Shown piece by piece: positions 27,628 through 36,711 of a stretch of DNA of 64,000 nucleotides. The stretch comes from Bacillota bacterium (lineage in GTDB: Bacteria; Bacillota; UBA4882; UBA10575), in assembly GCA_012838955.1 (NCBI GenBank), contig DUOH01000045.1, positions 37,481 through 101,480 on the forward strand. The letters run 5' to 3'. Below the pieces are notes generated by a model. It saw nothing but the letters and a program-made list of their open reading frames with translations, searched no databases and was not told the origin of the DNA. The position numbers and the translations under genes are program-made. Positions within the stretch are counted from its first letter, which is position 1. Each line of letters opens with the position of its first letter.

Positions 27628-27674
27628 TTACTTACTAAATGTTTTCGCCTTCTTCCGTAAAAATCCTTCATCCG

Positions 27675-27705
27675 TTAAAAAAGGGAACACCCATGGTGTC
27701 CCCTT
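27675..27705 (-). terminator. Intrinsic terminator between tsf and pyrH
   Basis: Minus-strand 11-bp stem (aaggggacacc/ggtgttccctt, one G-U pair) with a 3-nt loop and tttttt, directly after the tsf stop. Confidence 0.88.
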
Positions 27706-28662
27706 TTAGGACTTGATCTGGGACATTACTTCGGAAACAAAGTCGTCTTCCCGTTTTTGCAACCCTTCACCTTTTTCATACCGGACGAAGCGCACAATTT
27801 TGATATCCGCGCCTAGCTTCTGCGCGAGTTGGGAAACGACTTTGCCCACAGTAAGGTCGTTGTCTTTGATAAACTCCTGTTCTTCCAGGCAGATCTCTCT
27901 AAAAAACTTTTCAATCCTTCCCAGAGTGATCTTTTCCGCAATGTTTTCGGGTTTACCTTCATTCATGGCTTGCGCTTTGTAGATCGCTTTTTCTTTTTCC
28001 ACTGCATCGGCAGGGACTTCAGTTCTTCTGACATACTCAGGTTTGGCGGCCGCCACTTGCATGGTGAGGTCTTTCGCCAAAGCATGCACTTCTTCGTTGG
28101 TGGCTAAGTCAGCGCGGTCAAAAGCCAGCTCCAGAAGGACACCAATCTTTCCACCCATATGAATATAGTCTTGCACCAAGCCGTCGCCGGTGACTTCAAA
28201 ACGGGTAAACCGGCGAACAGAGATGTTCTCGCCGATGTTGGCCACCATTTGGGTGATGTAATCCTTTACCGTTTTTCCATCTTTAAAAGACTGTTCCAGT
28301 AGATAAGGGGACTGGGCGCCTGCTTCCTCTGGGGAAAGCCCTTGGGGAGCGCTCGCCACAATGTGCGCGGCCAGATCCGTAACGAATGCTTTGAAGTCAT
28401 CGGTCTTGGCCACGAAGTCAGTCTCACAGTTCACCTCGATCAGAGCCCCGCTCCGCCCGTCTTTACTAATATTAGACCCAACCAAGCCCTCGGCAGCGAT
28501 GCGACTGGCTTTCTTGGCAGCAGCGGCCAAGCCTTTTTCCCTCAAGATCTCTATGGCTTTTTCAATATCGCCGTCAGCTTCGGTAAGGGCTTTCTTGCAG
28601 TCCATCATCCCAGCGCCTGTTCTTTCCCGCAGTTCTTTTACTGTAGACGCGGAAATCGCCAT
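27706..28662 (-). CDS. tsf: Translation elongation factor Ts
   Basis: The guanine-exchange factor for EF-Tu. At 318 residues it is somewhat longer than the Bacillus form. The N-terminal UBA-like part has STVKELRERTGAGMMDCKKA, followed by the exchange motif EVNCETDFVAKTDDFKAFV, then two core domains. The C-terminal tail (KIVRFVRYEKGEGLQKREDD) is typical. It has gaggagg upstream and is paired with rpsB as in most bacteria, with an intergenic hairpin between them. Confidence 0.96.
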   Translation of the reverse strand: MAISASTVKELRERTGAGMMDCKKALTEADGDIEKAIEILREKGLAAAAKKASRIAAEGLVGSNISKDGRSGALIEVNCETDFVAKTDDFKAFVTDLAAHIVASAPQGLSPEEAGAQSPYLLEQSFKDGKTVKDYITQMVANIGENISVRRFTRFEVTGDGLVQDYIHMGGKIGVLLELAFDRADLATNEEVHALAKDLTMQVAAAKPEYVRRTEVPADAVEKEKAIYKAQAMNEGKPENIAEKITLGRIEKFFREICLEEQEFIKDNDLTVGKVVSQLAQKLGADIKIVRFVRYEKGEGLQKREDDFVSEVMSQIKS

Positions 28663-28806
28663 CGTACTCCTCCTCTATATGTAAAATGTAGTATACTTCC
28701 CGTATTACACACGGGTCCGTGTTACACATGGGCTTTGTCTTCCTCTTGAAAGTCTTCCTTATGCCTTCACCAACACTAAAGGGAAGTTCTCTTGTAGCGA
28801 AGGTAT

Positions 28807-28861
28807 AAAAAAGGGGGAGAAAGAAGGGCTTACTTGTTAAACCCCGCCACTCACCCCTTTG
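28807..28861 (-). terminator. Terminator-like hairpin between rpsB and tsf
   Basis: Minus-strand arms aaaggggtgag and ctcccccttt (one bulge) separated by about 30 nt, then tttttt. It would lower tsf relative to rpsB unless read through. Confidence 0.65.
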
Positions 28862-28874
28862 TCGTTTGATTCCC

Positions 28875-29660
28875 CTATTCCGCAGCAGCCTCCGACATCT
28901 CCTCTACCGCCGCTTCCTCTGTATTAAGGGGCTCGTCTTCAGTAACCTCTTCACTCTCGGGTTCTTCCGTTAGTTGCTCACCTTGACGCCCTTCAATTAC
29001 GGCATCAGCCATTTTACCCGCTAATAAGCGGACAGCCCTAATCGCGTCATCATTGCCGGGAATCACGTAATCAATTTCATCCGGATCACAGTTGGTGTCG
29101 ACAATGGCCACAATGGGAATCCCCAGTTTCTTTGCTTCCGCCACCGCAATTCGCTCTTTCCGCGGGTCCACGATGAAAATGGCGTCCGGTAGCCGACTCA
29201 TATCCTTAACCCCACTCAAGAACTTCTCCAGTCTCTGTCTTTCCTTTTCCAACTGAAGAACTTCCTTCTTTGGCAGTACTTCAAAGGAACCGTCCTCAGC
29301 CATCCCTTCGATCTTCTTCAAGCGCTCCACCCGAGAACGGATGGTCTTGAAGTTCGTCAACATCCCGCCTAACCAGCGTTGAGAGACGTAATACATCCCA
29401 CACCGGGTGGCTTCTTCTTTAATGGCGTCTTGAGCTTGTTTCTTGGTGCCCACAAAAAGGACGGAACCACCCTCCGCCGCTATATCGCGGATGAAGAGGT
29501 AAGCCTCCTCCACCATGCGTACGGTCTTCTGCAGATCAATAATGTAGATCCCGTTCCGTTCGGTGAAGATATAAGGAGCCATTTTTGGATTCCACCGTCT
29601 GGTTTGGTGACCGAAGTGCACTCCTGCTTCCAGTAGTTGTTTCATGGAGATAATTGCCAT
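28875..29660 (-). CDS. rpsB: 30S ribosomal protein S2
   Basis: About 261 residues. [20 protein letters not shown], then [20 protein letters not shown] and [20 protein letters not shown] identify S2. The C-terminus is a very acidic tail ([13 protein letters not shown]) longer than in Bacillus. The start is ATG 29660, with aaggaggtg upstream, not the in-frame GTG three codons earlier. First gene of the rpsB-tsf-pyrH-frr region. Confidence 0.97.
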   Translation of the reverse strand: MAIISMKQLLEAGVHFGHQTRRWNPKMAPYIFTERNGIYIIDLQKTVRMVEEAYLFIRDIAAEGGSVLFVGTKKQAQDAIKEEATRCGMYYVSQRWLGGMLTNFKTIRSRVERLKKIEGMAEDGSFEVLPKKEVLQLEKERQRLEKFLSGVKDMSRLPDAIFIVDPRKERIAVAEAKKLGIPIVAIVDTNCDPDEIDYVIPGNDDAIRAVRLLAGKMADAVIEGRQGEQLTEEPESEEVTEDEPLNTEEAAVEEMSEAAAE

Positions 29661-29804
29661 ACTGGTCACCTCCTTCCTGTTCTGGTTTCTCCTGCCTGTA
29701 CCGGTTCGGCACAGGCATGGCCTCCGCCTTTCTCATCCTAGAGGCCAACCTCTCCGTCTGGAAGGACCATGGCCTCAGTCAAAAGGCGTGTGTAATGAGA
29801 ACCA
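29661..29804 (-). ncRNA. rpsB 5' leader with strong hairpins
   Basis: A leader of about 144 nt from the mapped-by-eye promoter. It has an agagg/cctct hairpin and a 9-bp stem gcctgtgcc/ggtacaggc close to the ribosome-binding site. Autoregulatory S2 leaders are known in several bacterial groups; whether this is one is inference from position and folding. Confidence 0.5.
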
Positions 29805-29810
29805 TTTATG

Positions 29811-29839
29811 AGTATATCATGACTGGCCAAACCTGACAA
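29811..29839 (-). promoter_or_regulatory. Sigma-A promoter of rpsB
   Basis: Minus-strand TTGTCA (29834-29839) and TATACT (29811-29816) with a 17-nt spacer. A second TTGTCA word lies 15 nt upstream. Confidence 0.78.
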
Positions 29840-29978
29840 GATCGATCTTGACAAGATTTATCATATTTTATACGACTCCATACTCACCAAGCACGCGAAA
29901 GGTCAAAGTCGTGGAGGTAAAAAAGAGATCAAGCCGTCAGGGAGCGCCTGACCGGCCGCGCGCCTGAACCCTTCCAGG

Positions 29979-30518
29979 TCACCCGCTACGCTGACCGTAC
30001 ATATTGGTAAAGACCTTTTCGAACTGAAGCTCCTCTTTTGGATGCCCGGGTCTTCGCTCCGCAGGATAACCTAGAGCGATAATCGCCTCGACCTTCAAAT
30101 TTTGCGGGATGGTCAAGACCTCCCTGACAAACTCTTCAGCTGTTCCTCCTGAGCCATGCCTCCTTTCGCGAATCTGAATCCAACAACTACCCAGCCCTAA
30201 TGCTTCGGCAGCCAAAAGAATCAGAAGCGAGGCGATGGCTGTGTCCTCGATCCACACATCGCACTTGGCCGGATCAGCACACACCACTACCGCCAAGGGG
30301 GCTTCTTTCAAAAAGGAAGAACCGTCTGCTTTAGCCTGCGACAATTTGGCGAGCAGATCGCCACGATCAACCAGAATAAACTCCCACGGATTGAGTGCCC
30401 GCGAAGATGGGGCCCGTAAAGCCGCTTCCGTCAGTAAAGCGATCTTCTCCGGTTCCACCGGTTGTCTCTTGTATCTTCTGATACTCCTTCTCTGCCTAAG
30501 CACTTCGAAAAAATCCAT
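29979..30518 (-). CDS. Nitroreductase-family flavoprotein
   Basis: A 179-residue FMN-dependent oxidoreductase fold. The start MDFFEVLRQRRSIRRYKRQP and AALRAPSSRALNPWEFILV give the flavin phosphate and dimer motifs. LGSCWIQIRERR and IIALGYPAERRPGHPKEEL complete the family pattern. The substrate is unknown; relatives reduce nitro compounds, quinones or act in cofactor metabolism. It has an ATG with aaggtgg upstream. Confidence 0.88.
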   Translation of the reverse strand: MDFFEVLRQRRSIRRYKRQPVEPEKIALLTEAALRAPSSRALNPWEFILVDRGDLLAKLSQAKADGSSFLKEAPLAVVVCADPAKCDVWIEDTAIASLLILLAAEALGLGSCWIQIRERRHGSGGTAEEFVREVLTIPQNLKVEAIIALGYPAERRPGHPKEELQFEKVFTNMYGQRSG

Positions 30519-30623
30519 TACTTACCACCTTCCTTCCGACTTTCCTTTTCCTTTCTTCCACTTCTGTGTTTATTCAGATCTTCCTGTCGCTCATTCTTCT
30601 CTTTCCTCTGCTTCAAGCTCCGG

Positions 30624-30824
30624 TTATTCACCGGTTCGTTCCGGCGTGACGATAGTAATGGGTACCGAGAGCCAGCGATGAGCTTGAAAACGATAGGTCC
30701 GGCCAATCACCTCATCCTGCAGGGTCTTGACTGTTAAGTAATAGGCGGCTTGCCCCAGATCGTCAATATAAGGGATAAGCTCAATCTGATCGAGGGTGTC
30801 CAGGATGGCCTCTTCCACCAGCAC
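30624..30824 (-). CDS. Small hypothetical protein (66 residues)
   Basis: Not recognised. A soluble, acidic N-terminal half (VEEAILDTLDQIELIPYIDD) precedes AAYYLTVKTLQDEVIGRTYR. It starts at GTG 30824 (or a second GTG two codons later) without a clear ribosome-binding site. A TATAAT lies about 7 nt upstream, so a leaderless message is conceivable. It lies 115 nt after the oxidoreductase gamma gene on the same strand. Confidence 0.45.
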   Translation of the reverse strand: MLVEEAILDTLDQIELIPYIDDLGQAAYYLTVKTLQDEVIGRTYRFQAHRWLSVPITIVTPERTGE

Positions 30825-30939
30825 CCTAGATTATAGGATGGTGGACAGGTGAAGAGAGCAAAAAAAGAAGATGGAGTCCGCTTGGGGGCGGAAACCATCC
30901 TCTGTGAGAACTATGCCTGGGTTTGGTTTAGATTCCGGA

Positions 30940-31473
30940 CTAGACTAAAGCCATCCCTTTCCGTAAGGCCTCCAGATTCAAAGGAATTAGTTTATGACGA
31001 TGGGGCGGCAACACCTTTTCCAAGGCTTTCTCGATACCGTCGGCCGTCACTACGTTGGTCTTTTGGAGAAAAGCGCCCAACGCCACTAAGTTGGAGACCT
31101 TGGAGTTACCAAGCTCCGTGGCGAGCTCATTGGCAGGCACCGCTATGATGTGCAGGTCGTCCCTGGTTTCTTTCATAGTAATCAGAGAAGAATTATAGAC
31201 CAGTACTCCTCCGGGTTTCACTACAGGTAGAAACCTCTCCAGTGACGGCTGGTTCATGGCGATTACCCCGTTGGGTTCGGAGATAACCGGGGAACCCACG
31301 GGTTCGTCGGAGACCACCACTGAACAGTTGGCAGTGCCCCCTCTCATCTCCGGACCGTACGAAGGCACCCAAGAAACATTCTTTCCTTCAACCATTCCGG
31401 CGTAGGCGATCAGCTGCCCAATGAGCATCACGCCCTGTCCGCCAAAACCGGCGCAGATTATTTCATGCGTCAC
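30940..31473 (-). CDS. 2-oxoacid:ferredoxin oxidoreductase, gamma subunit
   Basis: A 177-residue gamma subunit. The start [20 protein letters not shown] is the family motif, followed by [20 protein letters not shown]. Together with the alpha, beta and ferredoxin-type subunits it forms an enzyme that oxidatively decarboxylates a 2-oxoacid to an acyl-CoA and passes electrons to ferredoxin. It starts at GTG with ggaggtg 8 nt upstream and overlaps the beta gene by 11 nt. Subunit type (2-oxoglutarate or branched-chain) is not certain. Confidence 0.93.
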   Translation of the reverse strand: MTHEIICAGFGGQGVMLIGQLIAYAGMVEGKNVSWVPSYGPEMRGGTANCSVVVSDEPVGSPVISEPNGVIAMNQPSLERFLPVVKPGGVLVYNSSLITMKETRDDLHIIAVPANELATELGNSKVSNLVALGAFLQKTNVVTADGIEKALEKVLPPHRHKLIPLNLEALRKGMALV

Positions 31474-32221
31474 AGGAAGACACCTCCTCGGGAGTACGGA
31501 AGACCCCTAAAGGATAATATGGAACCATCTTCTCCTCCACCCATTTGAGGGCTTGGTTGGGCGTCATTCCCCAGTTCGTCGGGCAAGAAGAAAGCACCTC
31601 CACAAGACTGAAGCCTTTCCCTTCCAACTGTACCTGGAACGCCTTTTTTATGGCCTTTCCCGCCTGTAATACATTTTTGGGATCATGCATGCTGACCCGG
31701 GCCAAATAGGCCGGGCCGTCCAAAGTATTCAAGAGTTCACATACTCTGATCGGAAAACCTACTCTTGAGGTGTCCCGGCCATACGGCGAAGTAGTGGTCT
31801 TCTGCCCGGGCAGGGTGGTCGGCGCCATCTGTCCGCCGGTCATCCCATAGATGGCGTTGTTAATAAAGATCACGGTGATCTTTTCTCCGCGGGTGGCCGC
31901 ATGGACGATCTCGGCCAGACCAATGGAGGCCAAGTCTCCGTCACCTTGATAGGTAAAGACCACGGATTCGGGGAGAACCCGCTTAATACCGGTGGCCACC
32001 GCCGGCGCTCTACCGTGAGCGGCCTCCTGAAAATCAAGGTTGAAATATTCATAAGCCAGAACAGCGCAACCGACCGGCGCCACTCCGATGGTCTTCTCTT
32101 GCAAGCCAAAGTGATCAATAGCCTCCGCCACCAGGCGGTGAACAATGCCATGGGTACAACCGGGGCAGTAGTGCATTTTTTTATCTGATAACGCTTTGGG
32201 GCGTTCAAATACCTTCTGCAT
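31463..32221 (-). CDS. 2-oxoacid:ferredoxin oxidoreductase, beta (TPP) subunit
   Basis: A 252-residue thiamine diphosphate-binding subunit. [19 protein letters not shown] is the conserved start. The TPP/Mg site is [20 protein letters not shown] with [18 protein letters not shown]. It fits the KorB/VorA class. The strong aggaggag ribosome-binding site is clear. It is placed between alpha and gamma genes, 16 nt after alpha. Confidence 0.94.
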   Translation of the reverse strand: MQKVFERPKALSDKKMHYCPGCTHGIVHRLVAEAIDHFGLQEKTIGVAPVGCAVLAYEYFNLDFQEAAHGRAPAVATGIKRVLPESVVFTYQGDGDLASIGLAEIVHAATRGEKITVIFINNAIYGMTGGQMAPTTLPGQKTTTSPYGRDTSRVGFPIRVCELLNTLDGPAYLARVSMHDPKNVLQAGKAIKKAFQVQLEGKGFSLVEVLSSCPTNWGMTPNQALKWVEEKMVPYYPLGVFRTPEEVSSCDA

Positions 32222-32237
32222 TAAAGTCTCCTCCTTC

Positions 32238-33284
32238 CTAGAGAATTTCCATTATTCTGTTATAAACTTGCCGTACAGTGGGGACAGCTCCGTTCGGTAC
32301 GCCAAAGAAGTCAACCTTGCTCCGGTCGTTGACGGCGAGGATGACGTCTTCCACCATCTGGCCGACGCTCATCTCCACCACTAAGAACCGCTTACCAGCA
32401 GCAGCCAGATCAGCCAAGGGCTGTTTGGGGAAGGGCCAGAGTGTGATGGGACGCAGCAGTCCCACCTTCTTCCCTTCTTTACGTGCCAAGCCCATGGCGG
32501 ACCTGGCAATCCGGGAACTGGTCCCGTATGCCACCAAGACCAGGTCGGCATCGTCCACATCCTCTACTGCATACCGTACTTCATTGGCCTCGATCCTCTT
32601 ATACTTCTCTTGCAATTCCTGGTTGATCCGGACCAAATCCTCCGGCAGCAAGCCCAAGCTGTTAATCAGGTTCTGCCCGCGGTTCTTCATCCCAGTAGTG
32701 GCCCAGGGTTTATTGATCTGCTGCAGATCTCTCATCTCTGGAAGCACAACCGGTTCCATCATCTGTCCCATAATGGCATCACTCAGGATCATGGCGGGAT
32801 TGCGGTACTCATCCGCCTTATCAAAGGCCAACCCGATTAAGTCCACCATTTCCTGGACTGTGCCTGGAGAAAAAACAATTAATCTATAATCTCCGTGTCC
32901 TCCGCCCTTAGTGGCCTGAAAGTAGTCGGCCTGGGAAGAAGTAAGACCACCCAAGCCCGGTCCCCCTCGGGCTACATTAACGATGACACAAGGCACCTGA
33001 GCACAGGCGATATACGAAATTCCTTCCTGTTTTAGGCTAATGCCGGGGCTGGACGAAGAGGTCATCGCCCGGCAGCCAGCCCCTCCGGCCCCATAAACCA
33101 TATTAATGGCGCTAACCTCACTCTCGGCCTGCAAAAAGACCCCGTCGACCTCTGGCATACGTCTGGACATATACTCAGGCACCTCGTTCTGCGGTGTAAT
33201 CGGATAACCGGCGAAGAAACGGCACCCAGCCCGGATCGCCCCTTCGGCCAGCGCTTCATTACCTTTCATCATGATTTTTTCCAA
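32238..33284 (-). CDS. 2-oxoacid:ferredoxin oxidoreductase, alpha subunit
   Basis: A VorB/KorA-type alpha subunit of about 348 residues. [36 protein letters not shown] and [17 protein letters not shown] are diagnostic. The frame opens at 33317, but TTG 33284, with gggaggt 7 nt upstream, gives [12 protein letters not shown], the usual N-terminus of this family, so I use it. The gene order ferredoxin-alpha-beta-gamma equals that of KOR/VOR operons in anaerobic Clostridia, where they link amino-acid or TCA-type carbon flow to ferredoxin. Confidence 0.93.
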   Translation of the reverse strand: MEKIMMKGNEALAEGAIRAGCRFFAGYPITPQNEVPEYMSRRMPEVDGVFLQAESEVSAINMVYGAGGAGCRAMTSSSSPGISLKQEGISYIACAQVPCVIVNVARGGPGLGGLTSSQADYFQATKGGGHGDYRLIVFSPGTVQEMVDLIGLAFDKADEYRNPAMILSDAIMGQMMEPVVLPEMRDLQQINKPWATTGMKNRGQNLINSLGLLPEDLVRINQELQEKYKRIEANEVRYAVEDVDDADLVLVAYGTSSRIARSAMGLARKEGKKVGLLRPITLWPFPKQPLADLAAAGKRFLVVEMSVGQMVEDVILAVNDRSKVDFFGVPNGAVPTVRQVYNRIMEIL

Positions 33285-33403
33285 AGGACTTACCTCCCAT
33301 CTCAAATCAGAAAACACCTGCGCACACCGGAACGTTTGCCCGGCGCATAATTCCGGGTCAAACAGGGGTGCGCTGTCTCAGTCTTGTTACGCTGCTTTCA
33401 TTA

Positions 33404-33607
33404 TCATTTATAAACTTCAATGGCAACATCAGGACACATTCTTGCACAAAACGCACAGCCGATACATTTTTCTGCATCCAGAATCTCTACAGGACGATAG
33501 CCCTGGTTGTTAAATTTGTCGGCTAAGGCCAGTATCCCCTTTGGACAGGCATGCACGCATAATTCACAACCTTTACAGCGTTCTTCGTTGATGTCAATCT
33601 TTGCCAC
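33404..33607 (-). CDS. Two-[4Fe-4S] ferredoxin subunit of the oxidoreductase
   Basis: A 67-69 residue ferredoxin with two clusters: CKGCELCVHACPKGI and CIGCAFCARMCPDVAI. It is the delta subunit or electron acceptor of the adjacent enzyme. An ATG at 33613 directly touches aaggaggt, which is too close. GTG 33607 has correct spacing and yields the usual AKIDINEERC start. It is 119 nt before the alpha gene. Confidence 0.93.
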   Translation of the reverse strand: MAKIDINEERCKGCELCVHACPKGILALADKFNNQGYRPVEILDAEKCIGCAFCARMCPDVAIEVYK

Positions 33608-33671
33608 AATCATACCTCCTTCCTAATCAAACGCCAGAAGAATAGGGCAAAAACTCCTCTTACTCCAATAA

Positions 33672-34367
33672 TCACTCATCCTCGGAAACCTCGCCCGCTG
33701 GAGAAGTCTCCCAAGGAGCAGTCATAAAAAGCTCCAAGCTTAATATGGCTTCTCCGGCGGCTGCCGACCAAGTCTGCGGCGGCGCGACAGTTCTCATGAC
33801 TACCGGTACCGTAAGCAACCGGGCTGCCTCGTCCACAATGCGGGCCCCTGTAGTTCGAATCTCCGCGGTAGTCTCGTTCCCGAGGTTGGTATTGTCAATT
33901 ACCCCGTTAATCTGTAATTTAGAAGTCTCCTCCAGTCTCCGGGCTAACTCATAAAGCTCCTCTGGAGTAGAACACCCAGGCCGGTATGGATTGATCACCA
34001 ACCACAAATTGTAGGGTTCCTGGGAGAAATATTCTTCAAAACGGCCTAAAGCCCGGGCGCCGACCGGATCTCCTCCTACATCCAGAACAACTTGGTAAGC
34101 GGTGTTCTGTAAAAAAGCAAAGATCCGGGGAGAGAGGGCGGGAAGATCAGCCGCTTCCAAGCCGTCTTGTGCAGATACGAGTTGAACCCCTTTGCTTCGC
34201 AGGAAGGCTTTTAATTCACGGGAGCGAAAGAAGGGATTGACGATATCTAAGTCAACCAAGCCGACCTTTTCCCCTCTACGCTTTAGTTGCAAAGCGTAAT
34301 TTATCGCCACCTCCGTCTTCCCACTGCCAAAGGCGCCGATCAGAATATTCAAACGAGGTCCGTGCAC
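33672..34367 (-). CDS. P-loop ATPase linked to the oxidoreductase
   Basis: About 231 residues. The Walker A NILIGAFGSGKTEVAINYA lies at the start, followed by VGLVDLDIVNPFFRSREL and QVVLDVGGDPVGARALG. It resembles the ParA/CobQ-like ATP-binding proteins often found directly before VOR/KOR operons in Clostridia; its job there is not established. The frame opens at 34430, but GTG 34367 has ggagga 6 nt upstream and starts just before the P-loop strand. It is in line with the ferredoxin gene. Confidence 0.78.
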   Translation of the reverse strand: MHGPRLNILIGAFGSGKTEVAINYALQLKRRGEKVGLVDLDIVNPFFRSRELKAFLRSKGVQLVSAQDGLEAADLPALSPRIFAFLQNTAYQVVLDVGGDPVGARALGRFEEYFSQEPYNLWLVINPYRPGCSTPEELYELARRLEETSKLQINGVIDNTNLGNETTAEIRTTGARIVDEAARLLTVPVVMRTVAPPQTWSAAAGEAILSLELFMTAPWETSPAGEVSEDE

Positions 34368-34430
34368 TTTTCTTCCTCCATTAAGGCCGATCCTCCGGGA
34401 GACTTGGACACCTCCCGGGTAGACGTCCAC

Positions 34431-35783
34431 TCATTTACTTTGATACAGGCGCGTGACTTCCGGTCGCAAGGCCCCAACCAAATATAAAGAACCGGCCACC
34501 AATAAAAGGCGGTTCTTCCCTTCTCCCGCCCGCCTTCGGCCGTTGACGTTGGCTTCAGACAAGGCAAGTTGCAAAGCCATACTTGGTTCTTCCACCGCAG
34601 TGGCTTCCACCCCGTGTCTTCGAAATTCTTCAGCCAGATCTGTGGGGTCCGTTGATTTGAGATCCGGCGCCTTAGTGGCAAAAACCTTACTAATCCGAGG
34701 GGCGAGTATGGAGACCATCTCCTTGATGGGCCTGTTATCTAAGATCCCTATTACCAAGTAGATCTGATACCCGGCAAAGAGATCACTGAGGGCTTTAGTC
34801 AAGGCGGTAAATCCGTCCGGATTGTGACCACCGTCCATGAGAACCGGTGGTGTGCCCGGAAAATACTCTAAACGGCCGGGCCATTTGACCTCGGCAAATC
34901 CGCGTAGCAGATCCGTGGTTGTCCATTTGAGCCCGGCTTCTTTAGCCACGGAAAGCAGTCCATAAGCCAACGCTGCATTGTCTGCTTGGTGCCGGCCGGT
35001 TAAGCCCACCCGTACGGTAGATAATCGTTGATGACCACCCTCTATTTCCAGGTGTACTCCGTCCATGTCCACGGTTGTCACCTTATAGCGAAAATCCCGG
35101 CCTACCGCATAAAATGGCGCTTTGGCCTTGGTTGCGGCCTTCTTCAACACCGCAAGAGCCTCTCGCTCCTGAACTCCCACCACCACCGGGCGCCCCGGCT
35201 TAATGATTCCTGCTTTTTCCGCGGCAATGGCGGAGAGGGTATCTCCCAGATACTCTCGGTGGTCCAGGGCAATATGGGCAATGCCGCAGACTAACGGATC
35301 AACCACATTGGTAGAGTCGAATCTTCCTCCCATCCCCACCTCAATCACTGCTACGTCTACCTTCTCTTCGGCAAAGTATTGAAAAGCAAGGAGCGTGGCG
35401 ACTTCAAACTCCGTAGGCGGGCTGTACAGAGGATGACGGGCGGTCCGCTCCAACACCGGCTGGAGCCGGGAGACGAGTGTTCCCACCCGGTCTTCGGATA
35501 TATTCCTGTTATTTATAGAGAAACGTTCGGTATATGAAGAAAGATGGGGAGAGATAAAGCGCCCTACTCTGTAACCGGCGGCGCTTAAGACCGAAGTAAC
35601 AAGGGCCACTACCGAACCTTTGCCGTTGGTGCCCGCTATATGAATCACCGGATATTTTCGGTGCGGATGATCACATAGTTCCAGAAGATAACGTATACGA
35701 TCAAGGCCCAGCTTGATTCCGAACTGTGTACGGGTGCGAATATAGTCGAGAGCTTCTTGATAAGTCAAAGCCTTAGCCCCCAA
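34431..35783 (-). CDS. folC: Folylpolyglutamate/dihydrofolate synthase
   Basis: A 450-residue Mur-ligase-fold enzyme that adds glutamate to dihydropteroate and tetrahydrofolate. The P-loop PVIHIAGTNGKGSVVAL is near residue 50. FISPHLSSYTERFSINN, EVGMGGRFDSTNVV and GHNPDGFTALTKAL follow. Start codons are TTG at 35783 or 35768 without a clear ribosome-binding site, and the likely promoter (TTTACC-17-TAAAAT, about 35803-35831) puts the start within about 20 nt of the message end. Translation may therefore be near-leaderless. Confidence 0.93.
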   Translation of the reverse strand: MGAKALTYQEALDYIRTRTQFGIKLGLDRIRYLLELCDHPHRKYPVIHIAGTNGKGSVVALVTSVLSAAGYRVGRFISPHLSSYTERFSINNRNISEDRVGTLVSRLQPVLERTARHPLYSPPTEFEVATLLAFQYFAEEKVDVAVIEVGMGGRFDSTNVVDPLVCGIAHIALDHREYLGDTLSAIAAEKAGIIKPGRPVVVGVQEREALAVLKKAATKAKAPFYAVGRDFRYKVTTVDMDGVHLEIEGGHQRLSTVRVGLTGRHQADNAALAYGLLSVAKEAGLKWTTTDLLRGFAEVKWPGRLEYFPGTPPVLMDGGHNPDGFTALTKALSDLFAGYQIYLVIGILDNRPIKEMVSILAPRISKVFATKAPDLKSTDPTDLAEEFRRHGVEATAVEEPSMALQLALSEANVNGRRRAGEGKNRLLLVAGSLYLVGALRPEVTRLYQSK

Positions 35784-35910
35784 GAAGTTTTATAAAACAT
35801 TTTACCATAATAAACAGGATAGGTAAATAAAATCGCGGTGAAGTATTTATCAACATATTTTGTAAAAAAACGGAAGTTATCACTCCTCACCAACCAGAAG
35901 AAGATTAAGG

Positions 35911-36010
35911 AACCACCCGTTGACGGGTGGTTTCACTCCGTAGTAGATGAAAGCCTGGGTGATACGGGCCGTTCATGAGCGGTCAAACCGGGTCCGGGGT
36001 TGTAACACCC
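35911..36010. other. Structured intergenic element (shared with 44.1 kb)
   Basis: Between divergent folC and trmL. It holds a perfect 9-bp stem aaccacccg/cgggtggtt (35911-35932), then 22 nt later ctgggtga (35955-35962), then ggtccgggg (35991-35999) and a closing gggtg/caccc pair (35957-35961 with 36006-36010). The order hairpin, ctgggtga, ggtccgggg recurs at 44085-44188. The strand of action is uncertain. Confidence 0.45.
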
Positions 36011-36086
36011 GACAAAAAACGATAAAATATGAATGTTAGCAGTTCTTTCACACAGTTAGCCCACGTTTCCAGCATGAAATGGGGAG

Positions 36087-36560
36087 ATGATTCTGATTAA
36101 TATCGTCTTATATGAACCGGAAATTCCACAAAACACCGGTAATATCGCCAGACTATGCGCTGCCACTCTCTGTAATCTTCATTTAATTGAACCTTTGGGC
36201 TTTCACCTTGACGACCGGCATCTGCGCCGAGCCGGACTTGACTATTGGCCGCTAGTCAAGGTCTATCGCTACCTGGACTTTGATGAGTTCTTACAGGCTC
36301 GCCAGACTGAGCAGGCCCGTTTCTTCTTTCTAACTACCAAAGCAAAAAAATCTTATACAGATGTCGCCTACCAAAAAGATGATTATCTGGTCTTTGGCCC
36401 GGAGACCCGCGGCCTGCCTCCGGAAGTTTTGGCCAGGCAACCTGAGCACAATCTGCGGATTCCCATGCGCGATGAAGCCCGCTCTTTAAACCTGTCCAAT
36501 TCGGTAGCGATCGTACTGTACGAGGCCTTACGGCAAACCGGGTTCTCCGACTTGCGATAG
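36087..36560 (+). CDS. trmL: tRNA (cytidine(34)-2'-O)-methyltransferase
   Basis: A 157-residue minimal SPOUT enzyme that 2'-O-methylates the wobble base of tRNA-Leu isoacceptors. NIVLYEPEIPQNTGNIARLC is the family start; DYLVFGPETRGLPPEVL and IPMRDEARSLNLSNSVAIVL form the knot. ATG 36087 touches its ggggag site; a CTG 6 nt downstream would be better spaced, so the true start is slightly uncertain. It is the only plus-strand gene for many kilobases and is probably monocistronic. Confidence 0.92.
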   Translation: MILINIVLYEPEIPQNTGNIARLCAATLCNLHLIEPLGFHLDDRHLRRAGLDYWPLVKVYRYLDFDEFLQARQTEQARFFFLTTKAKKSYTDVAYQKDDYLVFGPETRGLPPEVLARQPEHNLRIPMRDEARSLNLSNSVAIVLYEALRQTGFSDLR

Positions 36561-36662
36561 ATTAAGTCCATAGAATTAATTATAGTCGCTGATAGCTGCT
36601 TTTAAACCAGACTGATCCGGTTGCTGTCGCTGGTCCGGCTTTCCGGGGCACGGCAACAGATA

Positions 36663-36699
36663 GTAACAGAAGACAACATTTAGTTGTTACTCTGTTTAC
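36663..36699. terminator. Bidirectional hairpin between trmL and plsY
   Basis: An imperfect stem (gtaacaga.../...tctgtttac with inner acaac/gttgt) in the convergent gap. T-runs are short, so it is a modest candidate terminator for both strands. Confidence 0.35.
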
Positions 36700-36711
36700 C
36701 GGTGCGGTGCT

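Noticed and set aside
32278..32889. 203-codon plus-strand frame opposite the oxidoreductase alpha gene
   Set aside because: Antisense shadow; Ser/Arg-rich, typical of reverse reading of a real gene.
35911..35936. Hairpin plus ttcac resembling the right end of an IS200/IS605-TnpB element (also near 48085-48114)
   Set aside because: No tnpA, tnpB or left end is nearby, and the hairpins are short enough to arise by chance or as terminators.
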